The notes beneath the pieces are model-generated. The model did not search any database. It worked only from the letters and a program-made list of their open reading frames with translations, and was not told where the DNA came from. Of a stretch of DNA of 64,000 nucleotides, positions 45,956 through 57,300 are shown piece after piece (the stretch's first letter is position 1; every line of letters starts with the position of its first letter). The DNA is from Pseudoalteromonas luteoviolacea (GTDB lineage Bacteria; Pseudomonadota; Gammaproteobacteria; Enterobacterales; Alteromonadaceae). Location of the stretch: positions 1 to 64,000 of the forward strand of contig NZ_JAGJEH010000007.1 of NCBI RefSeq assembly GCF_018100925.1. Direction: 5' to 3'. Made by a program: the position numbers and the translations under genes.

Positions 45956-46921
45956 ATGAAAACTTGTGCATTTATTATACTTTTCTTGATAACCGGGTGT
46001 TCCACACATGGAGCACACTTTGTCGATGCCAAACCAATGAGCAATGATTTATTCACCAGTTCAGTGCTAAGTAAGCCAAACTGGCACCATGGCGCAAAAA
46101 ACTGCGCATTTTCACCGCAAGCGCCTCATGATGTTTATCAACATGATGAAAGTACTTTTATAATCAGACAAAATAAATGCTTAACTTTCGAAGCTCCATT
46201 TATTTACGTTTTGGCAGGAAAGAAGTCCGTATTGGTAGTGGATACAGGTGCTCTTGATCAAAGCTCTTCCTACAATCTATATCAAGAGTTGGAAAAGCTG
46301 TTGGGTAAAAAACAGCTATCAAGCAAACAGCTTTTCGTGCTCCACTCCCATGGACACAGCGACCATTACCAAGGAGACTGGTCATTTTCAGGACAGAAAA
46401 ATGTAACTCTAGTCAATCCAGCAAGGCAAGCAGTGCACACATTTTTTCAATTTGAAGATTGGCCAAATGGCCAAAAAACCATCGACTTAGGCGATAGACA
46501 GATAACCGTGCTTCCAACGCCTGGCCACCAAGAAGAAAGCATCAGTTTATATGATGACAAGAATAAATGGCTTCTCACTGGTGACACCTTGTATCCAGGC
46601 TATATCTATATTAAAGATTGGGCATCCTATAAAAAAAGTATTGATAAACTTGCTAAATTTGCTAAAAAACATGAAGTAAAAGCAATATTAGGTGCCCATA
46701 TTGAAATGAAAAACAAGCCAAAGCTCTATTACCCAATTGGCTCTACTTTCCAACCTAATGAGGCCCCATTAGATCTAAATGCCAATCACCTTTATGCACT
46801 TAACAGCGTGCTGAAAGCTCAAAACACACCCAAAGAGCTAATTTTTGATAGGTTTATCATCAAGCCGATGAACCTATTTCAAAGAACACTTAGCGATCTC
46901 ATTCGGTTGTTTAGTACCTAA
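45956..46921 (+). CDS. Metallo-beta-lactamase-fold lipoprotein hydrolase
   Basis: A 321-aa MBL-fold protein. The lipobox LITGC (Cys15) makes it a lipoprotein. Metal ligands are complete: H132-x-H134-x-D136-H137 in HSHGHSDH, His in TPGHQEES, Asp in LLTGDTLY and His in LGAHIEM. There is a helical C-terminal part. Substrate is unknown; lactonase, phosphodiesterase or thioesterase activity are possible. It follows the MarR gene by 47 bases, so probably MarR controlled. Confidence 0.9.
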   Translation: MKTCAFIILFLITGCSTHGAHFVDAKPMSNDLFTSSVLSKPNWHHGAKNCAFSPQAPHDVYQHDESTFIIRQNKCLTFEAPFIYVLAGKKSVLVVDTGALDQSSSYNLYQELEKLLGKKQLSSKQLFVLHSHGHSDHYQGDWSFSGQKNVTLVNPARQAVHTFFQFEDWPNGQKTIDLGDRQITVLPTPGHQEESISLYDDKNKWLLTGDTLYPGYIYIKDWASYKKSIDKLAKFAKKHEVKAILGAHIEMKNKPKLYYPIGSTFQPNEAPLDLNANHLYALNSVLKAQNTPKELIFDRFIIKPMNLFQRTLSDLIRLFST

Positions 46922-46936
46922 AGTGTAAAATTTATC

Positions 46937-46967
46937 GTGAGGGCTGCGGCTAGACCGCTAGCCTCAC
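46937..46967 (+). terminator. Hairpin after the MBL-fold gene, weak terminator
   Basis: GTGAGG (46937-46942) pairs with CCTCAC (46962-46967), and after a 3x3 internal mismatch GCGG pairs with CCGC round a CTAGA loop. It lies 16 bases after the stop. No T-run follows, so efficiency is doubtful. Confidence 0.4.
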
Positions 46968-47120
46968 ATTGAGCTGAAAAAATGCTTGCTATTAACATCG
47001 CGATTGTCGTCGTTATTAAGTCAAAAACAGCATCTAGCTGATAATTATGTCAGCTTCAAGAATACATTAAACCAACCTGCGGTAACTAAATTCCCACTCT
47101 GTTGCAAATACAACCCCAAA

Positions 47121-50100
47121 TCATAGCGTGTGGCCTATTAGATTGTGTGCTGCATTTCCTTTAGTTGTAAAGCCACTGAGTTTTCGTTTCATGTCTCCTG
47201 CCTGCTCAGACATTGATACAGCGGTGGCAGACGCTTCTTCCGCCATTGCTGCATTTTGCTGCGTCATTTCTTCCATCTGTAAAATCGCCTGATTAACTTG
47301 CTTGATTGCGCTGTTTTGCTGATCGGAAATAGTTGCAATTTCAGCGATCATTTCACTAGCGCTCTGTGCCGCATTAACAATTTTACTCAGTGTATCACCT
47401 GACTGATTAACTAACTGTGTCCCTATAGATATTTTGTCAACATTGGCACGGATCAATTCTTTTATTTCTTTGGCTGCTGTTGCAGAACGCTGCGCTAAGG
47501 CTCTTACTTCCCCAGCAACCACGGCAAACCCCTTACCTTGTTTACCCGCCCTCGCAGCTTCTACTGCGGCATTAAGTGCTAATAAATTGGTTTGGAAAGC
47601 AATTTCATCAATCACGCCTATGATGTCAGTGATCCGTTCACTGGCTTGGTTAATTTCATTCATACTATCTACAGCATCCCCAACAACTTTGAAGCCACTT
47701 TCGGCCTGTACTTGGGTATCAGCAGAGAGTTGATTTGCATTTTGTGCTTTGTCGGCGCTACTGACCACAGACTCTGTAAGTTCTCCCATCAAAGAGCGCG
47801 TTTTTTCTAGCGCTGTCGCCTGTTGCTCCGTTCTTTGACTTAAGTTTACCACTGCACTGGACAAGTCATTCGAAGAGTTATCCGTTTGATTTGCACTAGC
47901 CATCACTTGTTCGACAACTGAAGAGAGCCTATTCAGGCTTGTATTTATTGACTGACTTAGTAAAGCAAAGTCACCAGCGTAAACGTCGCCCATTTGCTGA
48001 GATAAATCCCCCTTTGCGACCTGCGTCATGACCGACTTGCAGTCATCCATCGGGGCAACAACAGCCTCTAATAAAGTATTCACACCTGTAATAATCTGTT
48101 GAAAGTCGCCCTGATGTTTTGAGGTGTCTGCTCTGGCTGCTAAATTACCATTACTCGCCGCGTCAGCAAGCGAATTTGCATCATCAATCAATTGACCTAC
48201 TGCATCAATACAGGTGTTTAAGTTTATCTTGAGCAATTCAAAGTCGCCATTATATTGCTCAGTAATATGCCCTGGAATATCTCCGCGTGATATGGCTTCA
48301 ACGACGTTGGCCGCTTTCGTCAATGGCCCGACCATCGCATCCATCATATTGTTGACACCAGTAACAATTTTTCGAAAGTCTCCATTGTGCTGAGTCAGGT
48401 CCACTCGTTTTTTTAAGTCACCAGCTACAGCTGCATTCGCCAAGCCGTTGACATCTTTTATCATCAAACCAACAACTTCAATGCAGGTATTCAAATTGTT
48501 TTTAAGTAACGCAAAATCTCCTTGATATTGCTCATTTATCAATGCGGGCACATCACCTTTGGAGATGAGGTGCACAGCTTCTGCGGTTTTTTTCAAAGGA
48601 CCAACTATTGCCTCTAGCAGTTCATTAATCCCCTCGGCAAGTACTTTCATAAACCCATCAAAATGAGCGCTATCAATACGCGTATTTAGCTCGCCTTTAG
48701 CTGCCGCTTTAATTACTTTTTGGATCTGAGATTCGGCATCTCGTTGCTGAGTGAGATCTTGCCACTCTAGCACGACCCCGAGCTTTATTTGCTCTTTGCT
48801 GACTATAGGGTTGAGCGTTAACTTCAAAGATTTTCTACCCAGTTTTAGTTCTTCGCTGTGAGTTTGACTCAAGTTACTCAACTGTTGTGACAAAGCCGCC
48901 GGAGAAGGATGCAGTTTGCTCGCATCAGACCCAACAATATGTTCCGCGTTAAAGCCTGTGAGTGTTTCTTCAATCGCAGTTTGGCTTTCTGTAAATAAGG
49001 CCTGTGAGGCATTGTTTTGGTAAATAATGGTATTTCGCTCATCGGCAACCATCACATTCGCAGAGACATTATCTAATGCCTGTTTCAGTCGATTATTTTC
49101 AGCGGCTTGAGTACGCTCCAACTCCATTCTTTGTTGCAGCTCTTGTCGCGACTTAAGCAAGCTAGACTGCATACCACCCAACGCTTCTAGCAATTGACCT
49201 GATTCATCTTTGGTATCCGCATTGATTTTATTTTCTAAATTTCCTTTAGAAATCTCTTGAGCAATATTCACCGCATTATTGATGGGGGATGTGATGCGCT
49301 GTAGCACAAAAAATACAAAACCAAGTGTCAGCGATAGGGAAACAACCATAAGCACAACCGCAAAATAAACATCTTGGCTCGCTTGTTCCAATGATTTGTT
49401 TGACAGCGTGGCAAGATTACCAGACAACTTATCTGAAACAGTTTTCAACAAATTTATCTTCGCTGTTTGCATCTTAAACCAATAAGCCGCATCTATGCCA
49501 AAATTACCCTCATTCACTTTTGCAAATGCCGCATCACGCATCTTTTGCGTTTCGGTCACGGCTTCATTCTCCATTGTCGCGAGGTAAAATCGTTTGTTCT
49601 CTTGCGAAGCCAGACTTAAGAACACTTCCATATATGTATCCTGGACCGTGATCAAGTTTCTGAGCTTCTCATACTGCCCTGGCTTAAACTGATTTTCGGC
49701 AAAAACAGCGGTAAATACCGCACGCTCGACACCGGCTCGCTCTTTGCTGTTTAAAAAGTTGCGATAGGCGGTCGCGGCATTCACAATCTCACTTTGTGTA
49801 CTCAATTTTGCCAAAAAAGTGATTGTTGATAAGAAAGCGCCATTGGATCGCGTGTAATAGCCAATGGCATCGCTTGTCGATATAGAAAATCCGCTGATCT
49901 GTTCACGCATGTTTCCTAGTTGCTTTTTCAATGTAAGCGCACTGTTTAGCTGAGTAGCAAATTCCCTACCAAACTCATTTACATCAAACGCCATTAAAAA
50001 ATTATCTAATCGACTGGCTGCTTTGTCTGTGTCTTCTCGTTGCTTAGGTAACACGTCAGAGAACTTAGCGCCTTTACTTCCCAAAAACCCAGCAGTTGCT

Positions 50101-50300
50101 CCGCGCTCTTTTTGCATTTCATGGACAAATTCATTGGCCAATACAGATAATTGAGTCAGCAGTAGTAGCTTGGCATTTTCCCGCTCAAGCTGCTGACTTT
50201 CAAATACTTTGTCTATTGCGAGTGCAACCATAAACACTAAGGGGATTAACGCAATTGAAATTAACTTCCAGCGGAGTTTTAGATTGTTAAAAATACGCAT
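47121..50300 (-). CDS. Methyl-accepting chemotaxis protein with nitrate/nitrite-sensor-like domain and tandem HAMP units
   Basis: A 1059-aa receptor. One membrane helix is near residues 14-30. The periplasmic part (about 45-295) has MQKERGATAGFLGSKG and FRDA-type helices of the NIT domain. A second helix (about 312-334) is followed by HAMP, then a PAS-like domain (ANVMVADERNTIIYQNNASQALF). Then come at least four HAMP-like units in tandem, in which GPLKKTAEAVHLISKGDVP and GDFALLKNNLNTCIE recur nearly verbatim. The signalling domain holds [20 protein letters not shown]. No CheR pentapeptide closes it. The ligand is unknown; nitrate-like anions are the family expectation. Confidence 0.93.
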   Translation of the reverse strand: MRIFNNLKLRWKLISIALIPLVFMVALAIDKVFESQQLERENAKLLLLTQLSVLANEFVHEMQKERGATAGFLGSKGAKFSDVLPKQREDTDKAASRLDNFLMAFDVNEFGREFATQLNSALTLKKQLGNMREQISGFSISTSDAIGYYTRSNGAFLSTITFLAKLSTQSEIVNAATAYRNFLNSKERAGVERAVFTAVFAENQFKPGQYEKLRNLITVQDTYMEVFLSLASQENKRFYLATMENEAVTETQKMRDAAFAKVNEGNFGIDAAYWFKMQTAKINLLKTVSDKLSGNLATLSNKSLEQASQDVYFAVVLMVVSLSLTLGFVFFVLQRITSPINNAVNIAQEISKGNLENKINADTKDESGQLLEALGGMQSSLLKSRQELQQRMELERTQAAENNRLKQALDNVSANVMVADERNTIIYQNNASQALFTESQTAIEETLTGFNAEHIVGSDASKLHPSPAALSQQLSNLSQTHSEELKLGRKSLKLTLNPIVSKEQIKLGVVLEWQDLTQQRDAESQIQKVIKAAAKGELNTRIDSAHFDGFMKVLAEGINELLEAIVGPLKKTAEAVHLISKGDVPALINEQYQGDFALLKNNLNTCIEVVGLMIKDVNGLANAAVAGDLKKRVDLTQHNGDFRKIVTGVNNMMDAMVGPLTKAANVVEAISRGDIPGHITEQYNGDFELLKINLNTCIDAVGQLIDDANSLADAASNGNLAARADTSKHQGDFQQIITGVNTLLEAVVAPMDDCKSVMTQVAKGDLSQQMGDVYAGDFALLSQSINTSLNRLSSVVEQVMASANQTDNSSNDLSSAVVNLSQRTEQQATALEKTRSLMGELTESVVSSADKAQNANQLSADTQVQAESGFKVVGDAVDSMNEINQASERITDIIGVIDEIAFQTNLLALNAAVEAARAGKQGKGFAVVAGEVRALAQRSATAAKEIKELIRANVDKISIGTQLVNQSGDTLSKIVNAAQSASEMIAEIATISDQQNSAIKQVNQAILQMEEMTQQNAAMAEEASATAVSMSEQAGDMKRKLSGFTTKGNAAHNLIGHTL

Positions 50301-50708
50301 ATATCATTCCCTATGCAATCTGAAAAAATATATAACCATGTGAGCGTATTTAGGAGTGTAGTTAGGAATTACGAGTGCTTCAATGCAAGGTAAAAACAGA
50401 GTATTAAAAAAGTGCTAGGCTTGCGTATAAACGGATTACCGCGTCAACAACCATCATATTCGTATATAGCAATCAATTATCATTATTATACAACCCACGC
50501 TTACACTCCTTTTAGTTGTTGACCCCCTCAAATCTGATGCGATTTTTTAAAAAATATAATGGCAATTGTGTAATGTTTATCTCAAAAACCATGTTCACAA
50601 ATGTAGAGATAAATGAAACTCGTTAAATACTAAGGTCTATATTGGCCTTAGACACAGTTGCAGTACAGTTAAAATCGAACAAATTACAGACAAACAAGGA
50701 CAGTAAAA
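50301..50708. other. Intergenic region before the small secreted protein
   Basis: 408 bases between the divergent chemoreceptor and the small secreted protein, so it carries both promoters. A 14-base A+T palindrome ATTTTTTAAAAAAT at 50542-50555 and a TATAAT at 50555-50560 are visible; no -35 at proper distance. No gene seen. Confidence 0.45.
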
Positions 50709-50970
50709 ATGAAAAAAATGATGCTTTCTACGATTGTAAGTGTGGTTGTTGCCATCACTAGTTATTCCGCACATTCTGCTACTACAGTAAGCGCTTGGGG
50801 TGGAGCTGAGCATTTAAATTATGACACTGCAAGAGGGGGGGGCAATACTCAATCTGAAACGTCGCTACCCAAATGTGCGTAATGTACGCGTCACACAATG
50901 CTTTAGAGTTACATACCCACCTGCATACAGAAAAGGGGTCGTGACCTGTGAAGCGGTTGGAGAAATCTAG
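50709..50970 (+). CDS. Small secreted protein interrupted at a G8 tract (frameshifted)
   Basis: AAGGA lies eight bases before the ATG and a signal peptide (MKKMMLSTIVSVVVAITSYS, cleavage near HSA-TT) opens the reading frame. Reading as given, it stops at 50882 (57 aa). At the run of eight G (50835-50842) a one-base shift (seven G) restores a longer frame to the TAG at 50970: it continues AILNLKRRYPNVRNVRV, then TQCF and VVTCEAVGEI, an 86-aa protein with two Cys able to pair. The downstream frame is too protein-like to be chance. So it is a phase-variable gene, a recent pseudogene, or a sequencing slip. I recognise no family. Confidence 0.7.
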
Positions 50971-50990
50971 TAAGTCCAAATGAAAAATAA

Positions 50991-51013
50991 AGGGCGTTAA
51001 TTGTAAACGCCCT
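50991..51013 (+). terminator. Terminator-like hairpin after the small secreted protein
   Basis: AGGGCGTT – AATTGTA – AACGCCCT, an 8-bp stem with seven-base loop 20 bases after the TAG at 50970. Its position supports 50970 as the natural gene end. The tail is A/T-rich without a pure T-run. The rest of 50971-51304 is empty apart from the terminator at 51253. Confidence 0.6.
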
Positions 51014-51252
51014 ATATAAAACATCTGTGTATAAAACAGACAAAACTAACAACATGAAGTCATGTTTAATAGCTACTTTGCTCAGGATAGTTATTTTATA
51101 GTATCCCAAAGCGGGCTTGTGCTGCTGTTAAAAAATAGACAATATAAATTGAAAGCTATATGTGTTTTACAGAAAAAGCTAACACCGTACCAACTGAAAT
51201 ACTTCTCCTCAAGAATTCTATCTAAGCCTTGAAACTCTATTTAGAATAAATT

Positions 51253-51280
51253 AAAAGCGATGCTTAATAGCATCGCTTTT
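51253..51280 (-). terminator. Strong terminator of the PspA/flotillin/ATPase operon
   Basis: AAAAGCGATGCT – TAAT – AGCATCGCTTTT, a perfect 12-bp stem with four-base loop 24 bases after the ATPase stop. On the minus strand a TTTTAATTT tail follows, so it works as an intrinsic terminator in that direction (and perhaps both). Confidence 0.85.
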
Positions 51281-51304
51281 AAAAGGACTGGTAATTAAAC
51301 AAGT

Positions 51305-54300
51305 TTATAGCATATATGGATTATCGCTATTTTGTGATGACCCCTGAGCTTTTGCTGGCAGGCTTTCAATGCGTGCCAGACGCTCTAAAATAACATCAAC
51401 TTTTCGACCCAAGTTTGGATCAATATCACTCGATTTTTCAGCATGCTTCATCAATTCAGGTAAAGTGCTGCTTACTAACTCACTCAAAGCGAGTGCGACC
51501 TCTTCACTGGGAGTTGTATGTTGCTCAGCAATATTTTTAGCACTGAGTTGAGCGATAACTTGGCTCTGCCCTGCTTCAATCGCTGTGCTCAACTGATGAG
51601 CTAAGCTATTTTGCCCTTGCTGGATATTGAGATTCAGATCCGCAAGTGCACCAGCAGTATCAGGCTTCTCTGCAATCGCTTTCAAGGCGCTGTTAATATC
51701 TGCAAGCAGCGCTGACTGTTTACTATTGTGCTCTGCTGAACTTTGCTCCTTAACTGACTCTGCTAAGTCTGTCAATTTCTGTATAAGCCCTTCTGCCAAA
51801 GCCTGCTGCCTAGTTGCTTGTTGCACTACAAACTCTTCTTGAGTTGAGTTTTGCTGAGCCAGCGCAGTGTTTACGTTGGCCAGTTCTAAAGCCAGTTTAG
51901 TAAGCTCCGTACGTTGATCTGACATCGCTTCGAGCTGTAGTTGCGTACAGTGCTCTGTGGAGCGCATATGGCTATCACGCTGGCGGTTCAGAGCTTCAGT
52001 AACTTGCCGCAACTCTTCTGATAACGCAGCTTTCAAATCTTGTTGAGATTTAAGCGAGTTATCGGCATTTATAGTAGCTAGCTGAGCCTGTTCAGATCTT
52101 TGCAGATGCTCTTTATTTAATGACTCGGTTAATTGGCTTATGGCTTGGCTTACTTTGCTTGTTAGCGCTTCATTTGTATCTGCACCGCGCGCATTATGCA
52201 TGTCGATTTGCGCCAGCTTTTGCTGATGTTGCTCTGCTAACTGTGCTGAAAGTTGTGCAAATGACGAAGTAAGCGGTGACTGTTGTGCACTGTGCTCAAT
52301 CACCTTTGCAAGCGCTTGCAGACTGCCCTTTGTATCTTGCTCACCAACTGCGCCATTTAACTTCTCCAATAGCGCTGAGTAATTGTGGCTCAGCTGGTCT
52401 TTGTCTAGTTTCGACGCGATACTGGTTAACGACTCATTTAACTCACCTAGCTGCTCAACCGCGAGTAAAACTGGGCTACCTGCATCATTTGCTCTATTGA
52501 GCAGCGCATAGTCATCTAAAATTTGCTGCCAACGTTTGGCTTCTTGCTCACAAAGCGTGTTGCGAAGTTGCGCCAGTTTAAGTAAGTTTTCCTCACTGCC
52601 TTTACTTAGGGTTTGCGCCTCGCCTCGGTAATGATCTTGAATAAGGTTTTCTAATTCCTCATCATTCATCGCCGCAACAACTTTCTCTGCCATTTTGTTC
52701 ATATTGCGATAGCTACCTTGTAACTTAAATGGCGGCTCAACACGATAGTCATCATCTTGTGCAGCCGACGCAATATATTGAGCATTCACTTTTAATACAG
52801 TGTTTCGGATCTGGATCAGCTTCTGCAACACGGAAATAATTTCATTTGCTTGAGCTTGAGAATAATTGTGCTCAAGTTCATTCAGTGAGATATCTTCTCC
52901 CTCGGCAATGCGGACCAATTTATACAGGTCTTGCATATTGCGATTGGCTAATGGCGCAAGCACGGCATTGGAAGTCAAGGCGTTTTCAATGAAGCTCATC
53001 GCAAACTCTTGCTCACACCCTGATAAGGTATCACCCAAATTGTATATATCAGCACGGTTGGCCAACATGTCTGGTATTTTAAAGCTCTCACCTGATTCGG
53101 TATATGGATTACCGGCCATTACAACTGCAAATTTTTTGCCTCTTAGATCGTAGGTTTTACTGCGGCCATTCCATACCCCATCAATTCGCCTTGACCCGTC
53201 ACAAAGGGAAATAAACTTTTGCAAAAACTCTGGGTTGGTATGTTGAATATCATCCAAATACAACATCACGTTGTTGCCCATTTCAAAGCTCTGGTTGATT
53301 TTTTCGATCTCTTTTGCAGCGGTTGCATTCATTGCTTGCCCGGGATCTAAAGACACCTGATCATGGCCAATTGACGGACAATTCACTTTCACAAAGGTTA
53401 GCCCCAAGCGATTTGCGACATATTCAATTAAAGTCGTTTTACCATAACCTGGGGGAGAAATTAGCAATAACATCCCCATTAAGTCTGTGCGTTTATTATT
53501 GCCTGACGCGCCTATTTGCTTTGCAAGGTTGTCACCAATTATTGGAAAGTAGACTTTATCAATCAACTGGTTTCGAACAAAGGAACTCAAGGGTTTAGGC
53601 TTAAACTCATCCAATTGCAATCGCTCTTTTTGCTCGGCCAAGATCTCCGATTTGATCTCGTGGTAATGACTAAAGCCACTTACATGCGTAGACAAATACG
53701 TCTGCGTCCGAGCAATAAATTCAGCGTAGTCGAGCGTTAAAGTTTGCTCATTAATACGGGTATGTTGGCCTAGCAATCCAGTCACCTGATTTGAAACCGT
53801 GACATCTTGAGGTTCAAATTGCGTCTGTTTTAACTGCTGTAATAATACAACGTTTGCCGTTTCAATCAGTAACTCCGCACTGTATTCATCACTTTGCTGC
53901 TGCCCATAAGCATTCAACCAGCTTGCCATCATAATGGCTTTGTCTTGTAGATGTTCAAGGGCCCCTAGCGTATCTTGCAAAGACGCCGAAAAACCTTTGC
54001 TTCTCGCCATACTATTGAACTGCTCAGCAACTTTTTTAACTTTGCTAGACATCACAAAGCTGAGCTCTTTTTTGCTTTGCGCCAGTTCTTTAATCAAATA
54101 CTCTGCACTCAGTTGTCCCGATAAAGCTGATACATATGGCAAATAGCGACTTAAACTAGATTGCGCAAACCCTGTTATTTCATCACTTAATTGCCCTGCT
54201 AATTGGGCCTTGAAGCGCGTATCTCCCAATACTGTTTCCATTAATTGCGCTTGCTTAGCTTGCTCGGACCACTGTACTAAGGTTCGAGTATCGCATTGGC

Positions 54301-57300
54301 TTGCAAATAATTGCGCAACAACACGCGCTGACGTTGGGTAAATCAATAAACCAAGTGCCTGCTTTTGAGCCAGTAAATTCTGTAGTATTAAGGCTGCATC
54401 ATGATCATGAATGCCTTTTTCATAGCCCTCTTGGTATCTCGGTTCAGCAAACTTTTGCACCAATAAGAGCAATGTATCGTCGGCAATCGCTTGTTCAAGC
54501 TGGCTATGCGTCAGAGCATTTAACGGGTCATTTGCCGCACTCAACACCTGTGCAGCTAAGAATTCACCACGGTAAATATCGGTATTTTCAGAAATTAAAT
54601 TCTGCTGCCAATAAGGTCGATATGACAAAAGCGTGTCACGAATACTTTGCTCTTGGACGGGCTCAAAGTACTCAGTACCGGTGAGGTGAAACATGAGGTC
54701 CTCATCACGAGGTAGCAAAGTGAGATCTAACAGTTGCTTGTTGACACCAAAGTTGTGTTTGCCGATTCTGACCGAATTGCCACCATCGCTATATATATCC
54801 TGTTTGTCTCGCAGTGAGCGGATTCCTTGATCTTTGCAAGCTTTTAGCTTTGCTTGAATATCATCCGCCTTGATCTCATCTCCGAGCTCTTTTAGTTCTT
54901 GGGTCAGCCCTCGCAGCTTACTTATCATCGGATCTGACGCAAAATAGCTGTTGATTTCATCTATCTCGGAGAAGTTTTGCGAACGCCTAGTCACACCTTG
55001 TAAAATGCGTTCTGCGGCATTGGCTAAATTGAGTGCTCTGCGCTGCCTCTCCTCTATCAGCTGCTGCTTATGCGCCTCAAAACTTTCATATACATCATCG
55101 CGTTTGGCCATGATCTCCGCAAGGTACTCGTCATACTCGCTAAACTGAGATTCCAGCTCTTCAAGTTGAATAAGTAACCTTGATAGCTGTTCATCGCATT
55201 GCTCTGGTGTACGAGCATTGTTTAAACTGCTGGTGATACTTTGGCTAAAGAGCTTGAAGCGCGCCGCAAATTCCGCTTTTGCTTCAACACTGCCCAAACT
55301 TTTACGTCGAATTTCAATGCTGGCTTTAGCTCGATTGACCAAACCATACACGCCACTGACATCTTCAAGAATTTGCGTTCTGATCCGACTATCGTCAATT
55401 TCCAGATCAAGCATCGTATGATTGAGCAAGTCCAGTTCACTACCAAGTGCATCCAGCTCTTTCAAAAAGCCAATTAGTTCACTAACGCTTTCGCTTTTTT
55501 CACTCAGCGCTGTCAACTCACTTAATTTGCTTTGATAAGGCGCTAAGGCAGAGTCTTGTTGCAAAAAATGTGCTGTTGCTTGACTCAGGTTTATAAACAG
55601 CTTATCTAGCTCCGTTTGTAATGTAGTGAGCCCTCCAACATCAATATACTTCACTTCTTCAAGGCTGATGATTTTACCTTTTAAAAGCTTGAGGGACTCC
55701 AAGCCTGTAACAAACTCGGTTGCGAGTTTAAAAGCGTCCGGTCGAATATCTTTGGTTGTCGACTTAAATTCAGCGTTAATATCCAATAGGGCTTTTTTCG
55801 CAGTTTCCTGAATTTGGCTGACTTTTTCAAATTCATCTAGCACTTGCTCAGAAGTTTCAAATATTTCGTGTAACTGAGCATTAAGGGGTGAAAAATCCGG
55901 CTCAGTAAGCCAGTGATAGCGATCTAGAATGCTGCGGGTTAACGATATAAGACTTTCATAATGTGAAACATTTGGATTTTGCTCATTAATCGCTTTGCAA
56001 ACACTGTATAAATCAGAAATACCACGTACCAGATCTGGATTGCCAATTTTCCCCAACATACTCGTTGGTGTTGGTGCATTCGCTGCAAATTCTGCGGAGC
56101 AAAAAGGACTTTCCCACACTTGAATTGGATGGACTCGCTGAGCTTCTTCTTTTTCAGCTTTAAAGGTGATGGTGAGTCCATCGTTGTATACCCCATATCC
56201 ATGACAATAAATTGGGTTTTGGAGATTCTTATCGATCAGGTTATAAGCAAATAGCGCATAGCGCCCTTCACTTGGCTCGTAAAAGACGTATAAAACATCT
56301 TCACCATTGGGGGATTTAATTTGTTTGTGGAATTCAAGGTTGTCAATGTGGTCTTCAAAGGAGCGAGTTTGCCCTGATTGTAAATAGTAACCGCCAGGGA
56401 AAATGATACCGTGATCATCTGGTAGTTGAACACATGCATTCGAAATTGCATCTTGGCGGACCACGTTTTCCGTCACGCAGTTGAAAATAAAGTAGCGCCA
56501 TATCTTTTCGCGATAAGGTAGCACCTTAAGTAAGATAATTTCACCCAGTTGGGCATATTCAACATTGCAATCCGCCAAGGACTGGTTTTTGTCATCGACA
56601 GGTTCAGCATATATCCCTTCGCCACTTTCGGTGTTATTTTCAACTTTAATAGTCAGATCGCCACCAACTGTCTCTACAAATACTTTGTCGAGAATATTAA
56701 CGTGGGGATGGCGTCCCTCTACATGGTCACTACGGTCAGTTTTAATCCATTCAAAGTCATAATCTTGGTCGTGATTTAAATCGCGCTCACCACGATTATC
56801 AATGTAATCTAGAGTATTGTCTGGCGCTATTTCCCACCGAAACACACGAACGTCGGACAGTTTATCACCGATTTGAAACAGCGCGTAGAGCTTGCCGTTT
56901 TGTTGAAATAAATGTTGCAGCTTTGATGCTTTGTAATAGGTATAGAGTTCGTCAAAATCTCTTAAGAACCGCTCATTGGTTAAGAATTTCGTTTCGTTTG
57001 GGTAAGGTTCTACTTCGTAATGATCATCTTGGTTTACGAGCTTTTGTACAGTAAATACATCACCTACCTGTGTGTTTTTCTTCAGTCCTAAAAACACATT
57101 GTAGGCAAATATCAGTTTGTCGCCGATAAGTACAATATCTCGTGGTATGCAATTATGCTCGGTTCTTACCCTGGCGCGCCCTTTGACTTTTATTTCAGTA
57201 CTGCCAAAGGTCTCAATTCGGTTTTGATTTAGTGAGTCGATGTCTTTACGTAACTGAGCACCAGAGTTGCTCAAACGACGCTTGATCAGATCATATGATC

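Noticed and set aside
50519-50560. Promoter TTGACC ... TATAAT before the small secreted protein
   Set aside because: The spacing of about 30 bases is too long for a sigma-70 promoter.
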